A DNA stretch of 64,000 nucleotides from Bacillus sp. FJAT-42376 (GTDB lineage Bacteria > Bacillota > Bacilli > Bacillales > Bacillaceae), in assembly GCF_003816055.1 (NCBI RefSeq), contig NZ_CP033906.1, positions 806,001 through 870,000 on the forward strand, given 5' to 3'. Positions 17,016 through 26,308 of the stretch are shown here, in pieces. Every line of letters begins with the position of its first letter. Within the stretch, counting starts at the first letter, position 1. Under the pieces are notes generated by a model. The model made no database searches. It was given only the letters and a program-made list of their open reading frames with translations, and had not been told where the DNA came from. The position numbers and the translations under genes were made by a program.

Positions 17016-18122
17016 ATGAGGGCCGTTCTTAAAGAGATAGCAGTGAACAAAAGGATCTTTACACTTCTATTTACAGGTTTTCTTTTATCACAGGCTCCAA
17101 TCTTGATCGCTTTCTCAACACAAGATTATTACAATGAATTATTTTACGATTCGAAAAACGGCAAATTCGAAGACTACACTTTCATAACTTTTTCGGGAGT
17201 GAAAAAATTGGATCTGAACGAACTCCAAAGGCTGGCCCAATCTTCCTTCAAGTCTTCGAGCGTCATTACAGCGGACCGTTTCGTCACAACTTCCGCATTA
17301 GGAACGGTAAACATCGTGGGCATTTTAACGGGCAATGAAACTTGGAGTCCTCCTATCTTAAAAGGATCAACATTAGATGGTGAGAGTGACGGTATACTTG
17401 TCGGAAAAGATCTTTCTGACAATCTGGGAAACTTACATATGATGGATCAGGACTTTATTGTTACAGGAATAGCAGGGAAAGAGGAAAGCAGCAGCTATGA
17501 TCAAAAAGTATACATGCCTTTCTGCGCTTTTCCCCCTGTCATGGAGCAGGAAATAAAAAGAGACAGAACGCTTCAGCTCCTTGTCCGATCCAACGAAGAC
17601 AATAAAAACGAACTGAATGCTTTCCTGCAAAAGGTAAAGCAGACAGGCAGTTTCTACTCAGTCGAAGTCGCAAACGAAACAAAAAACTACGATAAAGAAA
17701 GACGCTCCAGACAAGATGTTAAAGAGCTATTAAGTCTTCCTTATGAACTGTCAGTTATGGCAATAAGCAGCTGTCTTCTTGTAAGTTCCTTATGGATCCA
17801 TCTGAAAAGGCGGGATATTTCCACCAGGAAAGCGTTTGGAGCAAGCAATGCCGGCTTGTTTCTGTTTGTATTCTCTCAGGCATTCGTATGTGCCATGCTC
17901 TCCTCCGGACTTTCGCTAGTGATACAGTGGCTGCTGGCTGAAGCAGGCAATGATATGTTTGCGTACACCGGTTTAATGAGTCAGCTGAATCCTTCTCAAT
18001 GGATTCTTTACCTCGTCATCCCAGTTGTTCTTTCACTTATTGCATCCCTGATCCCCGCCATTTATATAGTAAAAATTGAACCCGTTCAGCCGGTAAAGGA
18101 GTATTCGTATGTTTCGTATTAA
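17016..18122 (+). CDS. FtsX-family ABC permease, first subunit
   Basis: A 368-residue membrane protein: helix at about residues 14-34, a MacB-like extracytoplasmic domain of about 200 residues, then three C-terminal helices with the FtsX-type loop HLKRRDISTRKAFGAS. This is one half of the usual FtsX arrangement; the second half is the next gene, which overlaps it by 14 bp. The ATG at 17016 has AGGGGGG five bases upstream; an upstream TTG is unlikely. The system resembles peptide/bacteriocin-export or immunity ABC systems, but no precursor peptide is seen upstream. Confidence 0.82.
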   Translation: MRAVLKEIAVNKRIFTLLFTGFLLSQAPILIAFSTQDYYNELFYDSKNGKFEDYTFITFSGVKKLDLNELQRLAQSSFKSSSVITADRFVTTSALGTVNIVGILTGNETWSPPILKGSTLDGESDGILVGKDLSDNLGNLHMMDQDFIVTGIAGKEESSSYDQKVYMPFCAFPPVMEQEIKRDRTLQLLVRSNEDNKNELNAFLQKVKQTGSFYSVEVANETKNYDKERRSRQDVKELLSLPYELSVMAISSCLLVSSLWIHLKRRDISTRKAFGASNAGLFLFVFSQAFVCAMLSSGLSLVIQWLLAEAGNDMFAYTGLMSQLNPSQWILYLVIPVVLSLIASLIPAIYIVKIEPVQPVKEYSYVSY

Positions 18123-19365
18123 ACGTGCTCTGCTCGCAATAAAAAAGAGATGGGTTCTTTCTTTGCTCCTTCTCCTTCAGTTTACGATTGGATTATCGAT
18201 TCTTACAGGTGCCGCCAGTCTGTTTAACAGCATCTTTTATATAAAAAACAGCGCAAACTCTATGTTGGATCCGGCATATACGTATCTGCCTTTATATGAA
18301 AATTTGGATCCCGCTTCCAATCAGTTGAAGAAAGAAGAAATGGATGAAGTTTTTAAGAGGCTTGAGGCAAATAAAGATGTTAAAGCGTATGGAACGTATT
18401 CCCAAGAGATCATTCCTCTTGATAAGACTACAGCTGTATTTAAAAAAGAAATGCTGGAGGAACTAACAATCGGTCCACTTTCGGAGTCTGACCCGATGGT
18501 GCGGGCTTTGGTAATAGATGAAAACTACAGCCGCTTTTTAAACCTTTCCTTATCTGAAGGAAAGGGATTTTCCTCCCGTGATTTTGAGACGGGCGGGACG
18601 ATAACGAATGTCATAGCAGGCTCCTTTTTTAAGAAATACTTTCAAGTTGGAGATACCATCCATAACCAATACAAAATCATTGGTTTTTTGCCCGAAAACC
18701 AATTTATTGTATATGTGAATTTTTCCAATGCTTATCAGAAATCGGATAAGCTTATGCTGCTTCCTATGCCAGTAGAAAGGGCAGCTGATCCGGATGATCT
18801 GCTTATTAGACTGAAGCAAAATACGGTGCTCCAGCTCCGGGAAAATGCAGATTTAACGAAACTAAAGAGGGAAATGAAGCTGGATCGTACAGATGGGAAG
18901 GCAACGATCAATCATATGGAAAAGGCAATCAGCGATACCGTTCGTAATGCTCTTTCTAATAAAATTCCTCTATTCATTGCAAGTATAGGTGTTCTGTTTT
19001 TCTCTATAACAGGCATAGTCATTACTTCTATTGTTTCAATGAAGATGAGAAAACGGGAATTTGGCATCAGAATGGCTGTTGGAGAAAGTAAAGCAGGTAT
19101 TCTGGTTCAGCTCGCTTTGGAAAACGTCTTTATTGCCATTGCCGGCTTTGGCCTGTCACAGCTTTACTTTTACTGCAAAAATCAGGTGTTTTTCCAGCTG
19201 TCCAGCCAGTTGGATGACGTTTATGCATCCAGCTTAACTTATAATACCCCTGTTGTTTTAACGGATTTGGGGGGATTGCTGTGTCTCCTTTTCGTTTCAA
19301 ATCTGATCGTTTTTTTCTTTTTGCGGAAGCTTGAACCAAGGTCATTTACCGGAGGAATCAGCTAG
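18109..19365 (+). CDS. FtsX-family ABC permease, second subunit
   Basis: A 418-residue permease with an N-terminal helix (about residues 13-38), an extracytoplasmic domain to about 285 and three terminal helices. The FtsX cytoplasmic signature MKMRKREFGIRMAVGESKAG is clear at about residue 310. It overlaps the previous permease gene and is followed one base after its stop by the ATPase gene, making a three-gene unit in which two unlike permeases presumably form a heterodimer. Confidence 0.88.
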   Translation: MFRIKRALLAIKKRWVLSLLLLLQFTIGLSILTGAASLFNSIFYIKNSANSMLDPAYTYLPLYENLDPASNQLKKEEMDEVFKRLEANKDVKAYGTYSQEIIPLDKTTAVFKKEMLEELTIGPLSESDPMVRALVIDENYSRFLNLSLSEGKGFSSRDFETGGTITNVIAGSFFKKYFQVGDTIHNQYKIIGFLPENQFIVYVNFSNAYQKSDKLMLLPMPVERAADPDDLLIRLKQNTVLQLRENADLTKLKREMKLDRTDGKATINHMEKAISDTVRNALSNKIPLFIASIGVLFFSITGIVITSIVSMKMRKREFGIRMAVGESKAGILVQLALENVFIAIAGFGLSQLYFYCKNQVFFQLSSQLDDVYASSLTYNTPVVLTDLGGLLCLLFVSNLIVFFFLRKLEPRSFTGGIS

Positions 19366-19366
19366 A

Positions 19367-20092
19367 ATGCATATGATAGAGTTAAAGAATATAGAAAATT
19401 TATATGGCTGTAGCGGAAATAAGACACTGGCTTTAAACGGTATATCACTGGAAGTTAAAAAGGGGGAGTGCCTCTCCATTTTTGGGCCATCCGGATCGGG
19501 GAAAAGTACGTTATTAAATATATTAGGATTGCTGGATGTCCCGGATAACGGAGAATATTCCTTAAACGGGAAAAGGATGAGCGGAGAAAATAAAATGCAT
19601 CAGGCGAGAAACCAAATGATTGGTTTCATTTTTCAAAACTTCGCTCTGTTAAAGGATTACACCATTCTTGAGAATGTGGTCTTGCCTCTGAACTATAGAA
19701 GGATGCCTCAAAAAGAAAGAAATTCAAAGGCCGTTGCATGGCTAGAAAAGGTAGGATTGAAGGAGCATATACATAAAAAACCAGATGAATTATCCGGCGG
19801 ACAGCAGCAAAGAGCAGCCATTGCGAGGGCGTTAATAGGGGACCCCGAACTGATATTGGCAGATGAGCCGACCGGAAATCTCGATCGGCAGACGAGCGAT
19901 GACATCATGAGACTGCTGGTGCAATTAAATAGAGAGGGAAAAACCATGATTATTGCAACCCATAATATAGATATTGCAAAAAAGTGTGACAGGGTCATAG
20001 AAATCGCTGACGGAAGTGTGGTTGATTTTAATACGATTGAACGGGAGAGACTTAGTTTTCGGAGACCGCAGGTCAGCTCTGGCGATAAATAG
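19367..20092 (+). CDS. ABC transporter ATP-binding protein of the FtsX-type unit
   Basis: A 241-residue MacB/LolD-class ATPase: Walker A GPSGSGKST, Q-loop FIFQNFALL, signature LSGGQQQR, Walker B LILADEPTGNLD, switch ATHN. GGAGG inside the end of the preceding gene supports the ATG at 19367. It serves the two permeases at 17016-19365. The Nudix gene begins at the next base after its stop, so it is probably in the same transcript. Confidence 0.92.
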   Translation: MHMIELKNIENLYGCSGNKTLALNGISLEVKKGECLSIFGPSGSGKSTLLNILGLLDVPDNGEYSLNGKRMSGENKMHQARNQMIGFIFQNFALLKDYTILENVVLPLNYRRMPQKERNSKAVAWLEKVGLKEHIHKKPDELSGGQQQRAAIARALIGDPELILADEPTGNLDRQTSDDIMRLLVQLNREGKTMIIATHNIDIAKKCDRVIEIADGSVVDFNTIERERLSFRRPQVSSGDK

Positions 20093-20590
20093 ATGCTTAT
20101 TTCCGGAGGAGGCGAAGCTGTAACATTTCATATAAGAGTAAGAGCGGGTGGAATTATTGTAGAAGATGAATCCATTCTTTTAATCGAGTTTAATGACGAA
20201 AACGGTCTGCATTATAATTTGCCTGGCGGCGGAGTGGAGGAGGGAGTAACGGTGAAAGCTGCGGCTGCCAGAGAAGTGATGGAAGAGGCGTCGGTGCAGG
20301 TTGATGTCGGCGAACTCGTCTTCGTCTATGAATATGAACCGGAGATCAACACAAATAAGTATGGAGAAACATCATCTTTAACGTTATGGTTCGAGTGCAC
20401 CCTGAAGGAGAATTCCAGACCCGAAATGCCGCTGAAGCCTGATTTCAGCCAAACTGGTGTGAAGTGGATCAAACTGTCTGAGTTAAATACTATCACCCTT
20501 TTTCCGGATGTGAAGGAGCAGATCGTACAATATGCAATCCGCCGAACCAGCATTCCATTGCTCGAGGAACATAGTCTCAAAGTGAACTAG
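20093..20590 (+). CDS. Nudix hydrolase-like protein with altered Nudix box
   Basis: A 165-residue Nudix-fold protein. The box reads PGGGVEEGVTVKAAAAREVM followed by EEASV: the catalytic REVMEE core is kept, but the earlier Glu (GX5E position) is Val and the late Gly is Ser, so catalysis may be weakened or the substrate unusual. The ATG directly follows the ATPase stop; a strong GGAGGAGG lies 12 bp inside the ORF, but no ATG, GTG or TTG follows it in frame, so the ATG at 20093 is kept. Confidence 0.8.
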   Translation: MLISGGGEAVTFHIRVRAGGIIVEDESILLIEFNDENGLHYNLPGGGVEEGVTVKAAAAREVMEEASVQVDVGELVFVYEYEPEINTNKYGETSSLTLWFECTLKENSRPEMPLKPDFSQTGVKWIKLSELNTITLFPDVKEQIVQYAIRRTSIPLLEEHSLKVN

Positions 20591-20603
20591 CTGAAAATTC
20601 CCT

Positions 20604-20629
20604 GTTTCCCTGCCAACTTCCAAGGGTAG
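20604..20629 (+). promoter_or_regulatory. sigma-B-like promoter of the catalase gene
   Basis: GTTTCC at 20604-20609 and GGGTAG at 20624-20629 with a 14-bp spacer fit the general-stress sigma-B pattern (GTTTAA-N13-15-GGGTAT) at 4/6 and 5/6. The KatE-type catalase of Bacillus subtilis is known to be sigma-B dependent, which supports the reading. Confidence 0.6.
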
Positions 20630-20677
20630 AGTACAAGACACGATTTACATACTTATCCAAAGGGGTGGCGAAACGAA

Positions 20678-22705
20678 GTGAGCAATCGCAAGGATGAACA
20701 GCTGGAACAGTACCGGGTTGACGATGAGGGGAAAAAACTGACGACGAATCAGGGGTTAAAGGTTTCTGAGGATGAGTTTTCGCTTAAGGCAGGAGAACGC
20801 GGACCGACGCTGCTTGAGGATTTTCATTTCCGCGAGAAGATGACGCACTTTGACCATGAGCGGATACCGGAGCGGATTGTGCATGCGCGCGGGTTTGCGG
20901 CTCACGGGGAGTTTGAAGTTTACGAGTCGATGAAAGAGTACACGAGAGCAGGATTTTTACAGGATCCTTCTGTGAAGACACCTGTTTTTGTGCGTTTTTC
21001 AACCGTTGCCGGGTCACGCGGTTCTGCTGAAACGGTCCGTGATGCCCGCGGTTTTGCGACGAAGTTTTATACGGAAGAAGGCAACTACGATTTAGTTGGC
21101 AACAACATTCCGGTGTTTTTTATTCAGGATGCCATCAAGTTTCCGGATTTGATTCATGCGGTAAAACCGGAGCCTCATAACGAGATCCCCCAGGCTGCAT
21201 CCGCACACGATACGTTCTGGGATTTCGTTGCGAACAATCAGGAAGCGGCGCACATGGTGATGTGGACAATGTCCGACCGGGCGATTCCAAGAAGTCTGCG
21301 CATGATGGAGGGCTTTGGTGTCCATACGTTCCGCTTTGTAAATGAAGAAGGAAAAGCGCGGTTTGTCAAATTCCACTGGAAACCGCTGCTCGGCACGCAT
21401 TCCCTCGTTTGGGATGAAGCGCAGAAGATCAACGGGAAGGATCCGGATTTCCACCGCCGCGACTTATATGATTCCATTGAAAACGGGGATTATCCGGAGT
21501 ATGAGCTTGGAGTTCAGATGATTGAGGAAGAGGACGAGTTCAAATTTGACTTTGATTTGCTCGATCCGACGAAGCTGTGGCCGGAAGAGGACATTCCTGT
21601 TAAAATCATCGGGAAAATGACGCTGAACCGCAATGTGGACAATGTGTTTGCAGAAACGGAGCAGGTCGCCTTCCATCCAGGGTCCGTTGTACCGGGAATT
21701 GATTTCTCCAATGATCCGCTTTTGCAGGGACGTCTCTTTTCCTACACGGACACGCAGCTGATCCGCCTCGGCGGACCGAACTTCCATGAGCTGCCGATCA
21801 ACCGTCCGGTGTGCCCGTTCTTTAACAATCAGCGTGACGGCTACGGAAGGCATACGATTAACCGCGGCCAGGTCGCGTACCATAAAAACTCGCTCGCAGC
21901 GAATACACCGGCTCCGGCCAGTGCGGACGAAGGCGGTTATGTTCATTACCAGGAAAGAGTGGAAGGGTATAAGATTCGCGCGCGCAGCGACAGCTTCAAG
22001 GATCATTTTTCCCAGGCCACGCTATTCTGGAACAGCATGAGCAAGCCTGAAAAGGAGCATATCATTGATGCGTTCAGCTTCGAGCTTGGAAAAGTGAAGA
22101 GCGAATCTGTTCAGCAGCAGGTTGTCGATATGTTCGCCAATGTCAGCCTGGAGCTCGCGCAAGGTTTTGCTGAAGCGATTGGCGTAACGCCGCCGGAGCA
22201 GGGCGGTTCCAACGTAACGAAATCTTCTCCTGCACTGAGCCAGGAAAAAACAGCGAAAAGTCCGGATACCCGGAAAGTCGGTGTGATTTTGGATGAAGGA
22301 TTCAACGGACAGGAAGTCAGCTCGGTTCTTGAAAGCCTGAAAGCAAAAGGCATCCAGCCGGAAATCATCAGCAGCAAGCTCGGCAAGCTGAAGGGCACAG
22401 ACGGAAGCGAGCAGAAAGTGGACCACACCTTCCTGACTTGCGACTCCGTTTTGTTTGATGCCATCTACGCAGTCGGAGGAAAGGGAGCTGGTAAGCGATT
22501 CTACCGTGATGCCTCCGCATTCCTTCAGGAAGCATTTATGCATTACAAACCGATTGGGGCGACCCATGAAGGGGAGAAATGGATTGAGGCGAATGAGATG
22601 AAGAATAGCCCAGGCGTTGTAAGCGGGCAAAATCCAGAAAAGTTTGCTGCTGCGTTTATCGGGGCGATTTCGGAACACCGCCATTGGGATCGGGAAGTAG
22701 TTTAA
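20678..22705 (+). CDS. katE: large-subunit catalase (KatE type) with C-terminal DJ-1/PfpI-like domain
   Basis: A 675-residue clade-2 haem catalase that breaks down hydrogen peroxide. The active-site His is in [14 protein letters not shown] (about residue 75), the Asn in [16 protein letters not shown] (about 148) and the haem-ligating Tyr in [14 protein letters not shown] (about 355). The last 150 residues ([16 protein letters not shown] onward) form the class I glutamine amidotransferase/DJ-1-like domain typical of large-subunit catalases. It starts at a GTG. A sigma-B-like promoter lies just upstream and a terminator follows, so it is a single-gene stress unit. Confidence 0.96.
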   Translation: MSNRKDEQLEQYRVDDEGKKLTTNQGLKVSEDEFSLKAGERGPTLLEDFHFREKMTHFDHERIPERIVHARGFAAHGEFEVYESMKEYTRAGFLQDPSVKTPVFVRFSTVAGSRGSAETVRDARGFATKFYTEEGNYDLVGNNIPVFFIQDAIKFPDLIHAVKPEPHNEIPQAASAHDTFWDFVANNQEAAHMVMWTMSDRAIPRSLRMMEGFGVHTFRFVNEEGKARFVKFHWKPLLGTHSLVWDEAQKINGKDPDFHRRDLYDSIENGDYPEYELGVQMIEEEDEFKFDFDLLDPTKLWPEEDIPVKIIGKMTLNRNVDNVFAETEQVAFHPGSVVPGIDFSNDPLLQGRLFSYTDTQLIRLGGPNFHELPINRPVCPFFNNQRDGYGRHTINRGQVAYHKNSLAANTPAPASADEGGYVHYQERVEGYKIRARSDSFKDHFSQATLFWNSMSKPEKEHIIDAFSFELGKVKSESVQQQVVDMFANVSLELAQGFAEAIGVTPPEQGGSNVTKSSPALSQEKTAKSPDTRKVGVILDEGFNGQEVSSVLESLKAKGIQPEIISSKLGKLKGTDGSEQKVDHTFLTCDSVLFDAIYAVGGKGAGKRFYRDASAFLQEAFMHYKPIGATHEGEKWIEANEMKNSPGVVSGQNPEKFAAAFIGAISEHRHWDREVV

Positions 22706-22720
22706 TAGATAGAGTGGATG

Positions 22721-22750
22721 GCGGCCTTCCGATGGGAGGCCGCTGTTTTT
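22721..22750 (+). terminator. Rho-independent terminator after katE
   Basis: GCGGCCTTCC / GGAGGCCGC hairpin with a four-base loop and TTTTT. Confidence 0.9.
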
Positions 22751-22790
22751 GTAGGTACCTTCCCCGCGTGCGGTGGTCGAACCATGTCGG

Positions 22791-22905
22791 AAAATCGATA
22801 TATCGAAAAAATCGCCGATATAATTTAAAAATCGCCGATATAATTTTATTTTAGTCGATATATCAAAAAAATCGCCGATATATCGCCAGAATAGCCGATA
22901 AATGC
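22791..22905. repeat. 20-bp tandem repeat array
   Basis: Six units in which CGATA ends at 22800, 22820, 22840, 22860, 22880 and 22900, an exact 20-bp period; the core is AAAAATCGCCGATATA with variation. It lies just after the katE terminator in a gene-poor stretch (22706-24391). Confidence 0.85.
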
Positions 22906-22973
22906 TCCATCCGGTCTGCCGGGTATGAGGCAAACCGTTGCATTTCGGTTGTCAATGTCCCTCTATCCAGCAG

Positions 22974-23020
22974 TGTTGGAGTCGAACCATTGAAAGCCAG
23001 CGGTGTCCTAGACTCCAACA
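22974..23020. repeat. 10-bp inverted repeat / hairpin
   Basis: TGTTGGAGTC at 22974-22983 and GACTCCAACA at 23011-23020 are perfect reverse complements separated by 27 bases. No T tract follows. No gene was found between 22905 and 23335, although a weak open frame with a TATAAT-like box lies near 23090. Confidence 0.5.
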
Positions 23021-23334
23021 TTTGCAAATTCGTTCATAAAACTCACTGGCCCCCTCACTAGTTTAGACACCTTCCAACTTTAAATATAATGAGGGCAGAG
23101 GAGATGAGGCCAAGATGAAAAGAAAGAATGATCTGATAGAGGATTTTAAAAATATGTAAGATTGGCATTGGGATCCAGCAATACGGCTTTTCTAGCCAGG
23201 AAACTAGCGGCAGCTCCTTCCATCCTACATAGATGGGTGAATCCGTCAATATCGGGATAAAGTCAAATTTGCTGGCTTACTTACCTGATTTGGACTGCGA
23301 AAGTTGAGTTCATTATTTAGGAAATATTTAATTT

Positions 23335-23511
23335 TTATTTTTTGTTTTTGAAACTATCTAATAAAACTCCAAATCCAAATAAGATTATACCCACAAAAAA
23401 AGAATATTTAAGATAAATAGAATTGTAGTAACCTAATTGGTTTATCAAACCTAATAGGATTAAAATGATTCCTAAAATAAAAATAAATTTTCCGATTTTA
23501 AAATTATTCAT
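23335..23511 (-). CDS. 58-residue two-span membrane protein
   Basis: Starts MNNFKIGKFIFILGIIL and holds two hydrophobic helices (about residues 8-25 and 34-51) ending in a lysine-rich tail (SFKNKK). GGAGGT six bases upstream of the ATG on the minus strand selects this start over a longer open frame reaching 23619. Composition is more AT-rich than the flanking genes. Family not recognised. Confidence 0.55.
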   Translation of the reverse strand: MNNFKIGKFIFILGIILILLGLINQLGYYNSIYLKYSFFVGIILFGFGVLLDSFKNKK

Positions 23512-23731
23512 AGAGTACCTCCAAATAAGCTGTAAAAATCCAATGAATTTATTAATTTTTTTTATTTCATGCGAATAAAGAGATGGTAGAAGAAACGGTA
23601 TCAAGATCCAATTTATCACCTTAAGTAAATAAATGAAATTATAGGTTTATTATCCCTTATATGCTGATTTAATAATAACACTTAAAGATTTTTATTGTTG
23701 TTAAGATTCCTTATTTTGTAATAAAAACCAA

Positions 23732-23914
23732 TTAATTAGCAGTTTGTGACCTCTCTGTTTTTATGATCCACAATCCCTGGCCAAATGCCCTCGAATAAAA
23801 AGCGAGAAGGAATGGGAGAACAAATAGAATAAACAAATAATATAAAACTTTTAAGGGACTACCATATGTGAAAAACTTGAACTTTCTCCCGGTTATGAAG
23901 AAATTAGAAATCAT
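23732..23914 (-). CDS. possible small membrane protein (low confidence)
   Basis: A 60-residue frame starting MISNFFITGRKFKFF, with one hydrophobic segment (YYLFILFVLPFLLAFY). GAGGA lies very close to the ATG. The frame is open further upstream, but it then overlaps an opposite-strand frame (23862-24112) that looks more protein-like. It may be chance. Confidence 0.25.
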   Translation of the reverse strand: MISNFFITGRKFKFFTYGSPLKVLYYLFILFVLPFLLAFYSRAFGQGLWIIKTERSQTAN

Positions 23915-24112
23915 TCCTCGAGCATCAGGGGGATCAGGGTGCATGAACTTCTGGAAGACGTAACGCAATTTGTTTCAGTTCATCTGGAGACACATAATTC
24001 CGAAAAGGCAAAAATTTCTAACTATACGCCTACTATTGCGACATCAGGAAATAATGAGTTTCTGCTTAGGGCATTGCAATGTGTTAAAACGGTTCTGGGT
24101 CTTAGAAAATAA
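23862..24112 (+). pseudogene. unidentified gene remnant (C-terminal part of a protein)
   Basis: An open frame of about 80 codons ending at 24110-24112 reads like the soluble end of a real protein (HELLEDVTQFVSVHLE, then PTIATSGNNEFLLRALQCV) but has no proper start: a TAA closes it upstream and only a GTG at 23939 without a ribosome binding site is available. It is most likely the 3' remnant of a decayed gene. The family was not identified. Confidence 0.35.
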
Positions 24113-24202
24113 CCTCAAGCAATCATTGCTACTTTCTCTCTACCCAGTTCGATCTTTTAAACGTCAGGAGGTATACCATTTTTCTGGTCACGAACATTTC
24201 CC

Positions 24203-24300
24203 GATTCGATAATAAAAGGTTCGCTTTCGATAATATCTGGTGATTTTCGATAATAAATCAGCCGATTTCGATAATAAATCAGGAAATTCGATAATAAACC
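24203..24300. repeat. 20-21 bp tandem repeat array before kynU
   Basis: Five units of TTCGATAATAAA plus a variable spacer; the C of each TTCGA lies at 24207, 24228, 24248, 24269 and 24289, alternating 21 and 20 bp. It ends about 25 bp before the kyn promoter. Confidence 0.85.
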
Positions 24301-24325
24301 GCCGCCCATTTAATTCCAACCTCTT

Positions 24326-24355
24326 TTGACAGCGTTATCATACGTAAAATATAAT
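24326..24355 (+). promoter_or_regulatory. consensus sigma-A promoter of the kyn operon
   Basis: TTGACA at 24326-24331 and TATAAT at 24350-24355, both perfect, with an 18-bp spacer, 36 bp before the kynU ATG. No operator-like palindrome is obvious. Confidence 0.85.
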
Positions 24356-24391
24356 TCTACTAAACCCGAAACTGAAAGGACTGACTGAAAA

Positions 24392-25675
24392 ATGTCCGCA
24401 CAAATAGAACAAAACAGCCTGGAATTCGCTCAAAAGCTTGATCAGCAGGATCCGCTATCCCATTTCCGCGAAGAATTCTACATATCCGCAGATACCATCT
24501 ATCTCGACGGCAACTCTCTCGGCCTGCTCTCCAAACGTTCCGAGCAGGCGGTCCACGATCTCCTGAACTCGTGGAAAACGTACGGAATTGACGGGTGGAC
24601 AGAGGGGGAGCATCCATGGTTTTACCTTCCTGAAAAGCTTGGCGGACAAATGGCTCCGCTGCTCGGTGCCGAACCGGAGGAAGTTATCGTTACGGGGTCC
24701 ACTACAGCGAACCTTCACCAGCTGATCGCCACTTTTTACAAGCCAAAAGGCGCGAGAACGAAAATCGTTACAGACGATATCACCTTTCCAACCGATATCT
24801 ACGCCCTCCAAAGTCAGCTCAACCTAAAAGGATACAATCCGGATGACCACCTCATCAAAGTAAAAAGCCGCGACGGCCACACCTTAAACGAGGAGGACAT
24901 CATCAAAGCGATGACAGATGAAATCGCCATCGTCATCCTATCTGGCGTCCAATACCGGAGCGGCCAGGTGCTGGACATGGAAAGACTAACCAGAGAAGCG
25001 CACAAGCGAGGAATACTGATCGGTTTCGATTTGTGCCATTCGGTCGGTTCCATCCCGCATCATCTGTCACAATGGGACGTGGATTTTGCCTTCTGGTGCA
25101 CGTATAAACATTTAAACGGCGGTCCCGGTGCCGTCGGCGCACTTTATGTGAACAAGCGTCATTTCGGCTCAGCTCCGGGTCTCGCCGGCTGGTTCAGCTC
25201 GGATAAATCGAAGCAGTTTGATATGGAGCATGAGCTGACCGCAGCACCGCATGCAGGGGCTTACCAAATGGGAACTCCTCACATCTTGAGCATAGCGCCG
25301 CTGCTCGGGTCCCTATCCATTTTCAATGAAGCCGGTATAGAACCCATCCGCAGAAAATCGCTGAAGCTGACTGAATACATGATGGACCTGATCGGCCGGG
25401 AGCTATCGGAATACGGCTTCACCATCCGCAACCCAATCGATGAGACGAGAGGCGGGCATCTTTTCATGGAGCATCCGGAAGCGGCAAGAATCTGCCGGGC
25501 GTTAAAAGAAGAGAAGATCATTCCCGATTTCCGCTCGCCAAACGGAATCCGTCTCGCGCCGGTCGCCCTTTACAACACATATGAAGAGGTTTGGCGCACC
25601 ATTCAAAAACTCAAAACCATTATGAAAGACGAAACGTATAAAAAATTCGAAAACAAGCGCGGAGTGGTGGCTTAA
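24392..25675 (+). CDS. kynU: kynureninase
   Basis: A 427-residue PLP enzyme cleaving kynurenine to anthranilate and alanine, the last step of this pathway. Family landmarks are [17 protein letters not shown] (about residues 36-52), [15 protein letters not shown], the PLP-phosphate and Asp region [16 protein letters not shown], and the Schiff-base Lys in [11 protein letters not shown] (about residue 238). Length is normal. It is the first gene of kynU-kynB-kynA; its stop touches the kynB start (TAAATG). It is driven by a perfect sigma-A promoter. Confidence 0.95.
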   Translation: MSAQIEQNSLEFAQKLDQQDPLSHFREEFYISADTIYLDGNSLGLLSKRSEQAVHDLLNSWKTYGIDGWTEGEHPWFYLPEKLGGQMAPLLGAEPEEVIVTGSTTANLHQLIATFYKPKGARTKIVTDDITFPTDIYALQSQLNLKGYNPDDHLIKVKSRDGHTLNEEDIIKAMTDEIAIVILSGVQYRSGQVLDMERLTREAHKRGILIGFDLCHSVGSIPHHLSQWDVDFAFWCTYKHLNGGPGAVGALYVNKRHFGSAPGLAGWFSSDKSKQFDMEHELTAAPHAGAYQMGTPHILSIAPLLGSLSIFNEAGIEPIRRKSLKLTEYMMDLIGRELSEYGFTIRNPIDETRGGHLFMEHPEAARICRALKEEKIIPDFRSPNGIRLAPVALYNTYEEVWRTIQKLKTIMKDETYKKFENKRGVVA

Positions 25676-26308
25676 ATGAAATGGATCGATATTTCCCAGC
25701 CGCTGAACCCGAAAATCGGCCACTGGCCGGGTGATACACCGTTTTCCTATGAAACGGTTTATACAAAGGAGCAGACCGGCTCCGTCAACATTGGAAAAAT
25801 AACGACAAGCCTGCATACCGGAACCCATGTGGATGCACCGTTTCACTTCGATGACCGCGGACCGAAAGTAAATGAGCTGGACCTCAGCCTGTTTATCGGA
25901 CCGGCGAGAGTCATCGATCTCACCAATGAAATTCAAATCAGCCGGGAAACACTAAGCCGCCATCACGTAGAAGGCGTTTCCCGTCTGCTGATTAAAACGG
26001 CCATTCCCAACAAACCGGAGACCTTCCCGGAAAACATTGTACCCCTTGATCCGGACTGCGGTGCCTTTTTGAACGAGAAAGGAATCTTCCTGATCGGGGT
26101 AGATGTTCCTTCCGTCGACCAGCTGGACAGCAAGGATATGGCCGCGCATCATGCTCTTTACGAAAACGGTGTCCACATTCTTGAAAACATCATGCTCGAT
26201 GGGATTGAACCAGGGGACTATGACCTGATTGCGCTTCCTCTGCCAATTGAAGGTGGAGACGGTAGTCCGGTCAGGGCGGTCATCAGAAAAAGGGGGAATG
26301 GCGGATGA
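25676..26308 (+). CDS. kynB: kynurenine formamidase (cyclase-family metal hydrolase)
   Basis: A 210-residue KynB-type enzyme hydrolysing N-formylkynurenine to kynurenine and formate. The metal-binding [12 protein letters not shown] motif is at about residues 45-56, with [10 protein letters not shown] upstream and the conserved [17 protein letters not shown] end ([15 protein letters not shown]). The start follows the kynU stop directly and the stop overlaps kynA (ATGA), so all three are coupled. Confidence 0.95.
   Translation: MKWIDISQPLNPKIGHWPGDTPFSYETVYTKEQTGSVNIGKITTSLHTGTHVDAPFHFDDRGPKVNELDLSLFIGPARVIDLTNEIQISRETLSRHHVEGVSRLLIKTAIPNKPETFPENIVPLDPDCGAFLNEKGIFLIGVDVPSVDQLDSKDMAAHHALYENGVHILENIMLDGIEPGDYDLIALPLPIEGGDGSPVRAVIRKRGNGG

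Noticed and set aside
14338..20590. Bacteriocin biosynthesis cluster
   Set aside because: Only exporter-type genes are present; no precursor peptide, modification enzyme or protease domain was found.
22022..22933. 303-codon minus-strand ORF opposite katE
   Set aside because: It lies antisense to a certain catalase gene, then runs into a tandem repeat; no ribosome binding site and no recognisable protein features.
23090..23160. 13-codon ORF after a TATAAT-like box and GAGGAG
   Set aside because: Too short to support and with no conserved features; it may be chance in AT-rich sequence.
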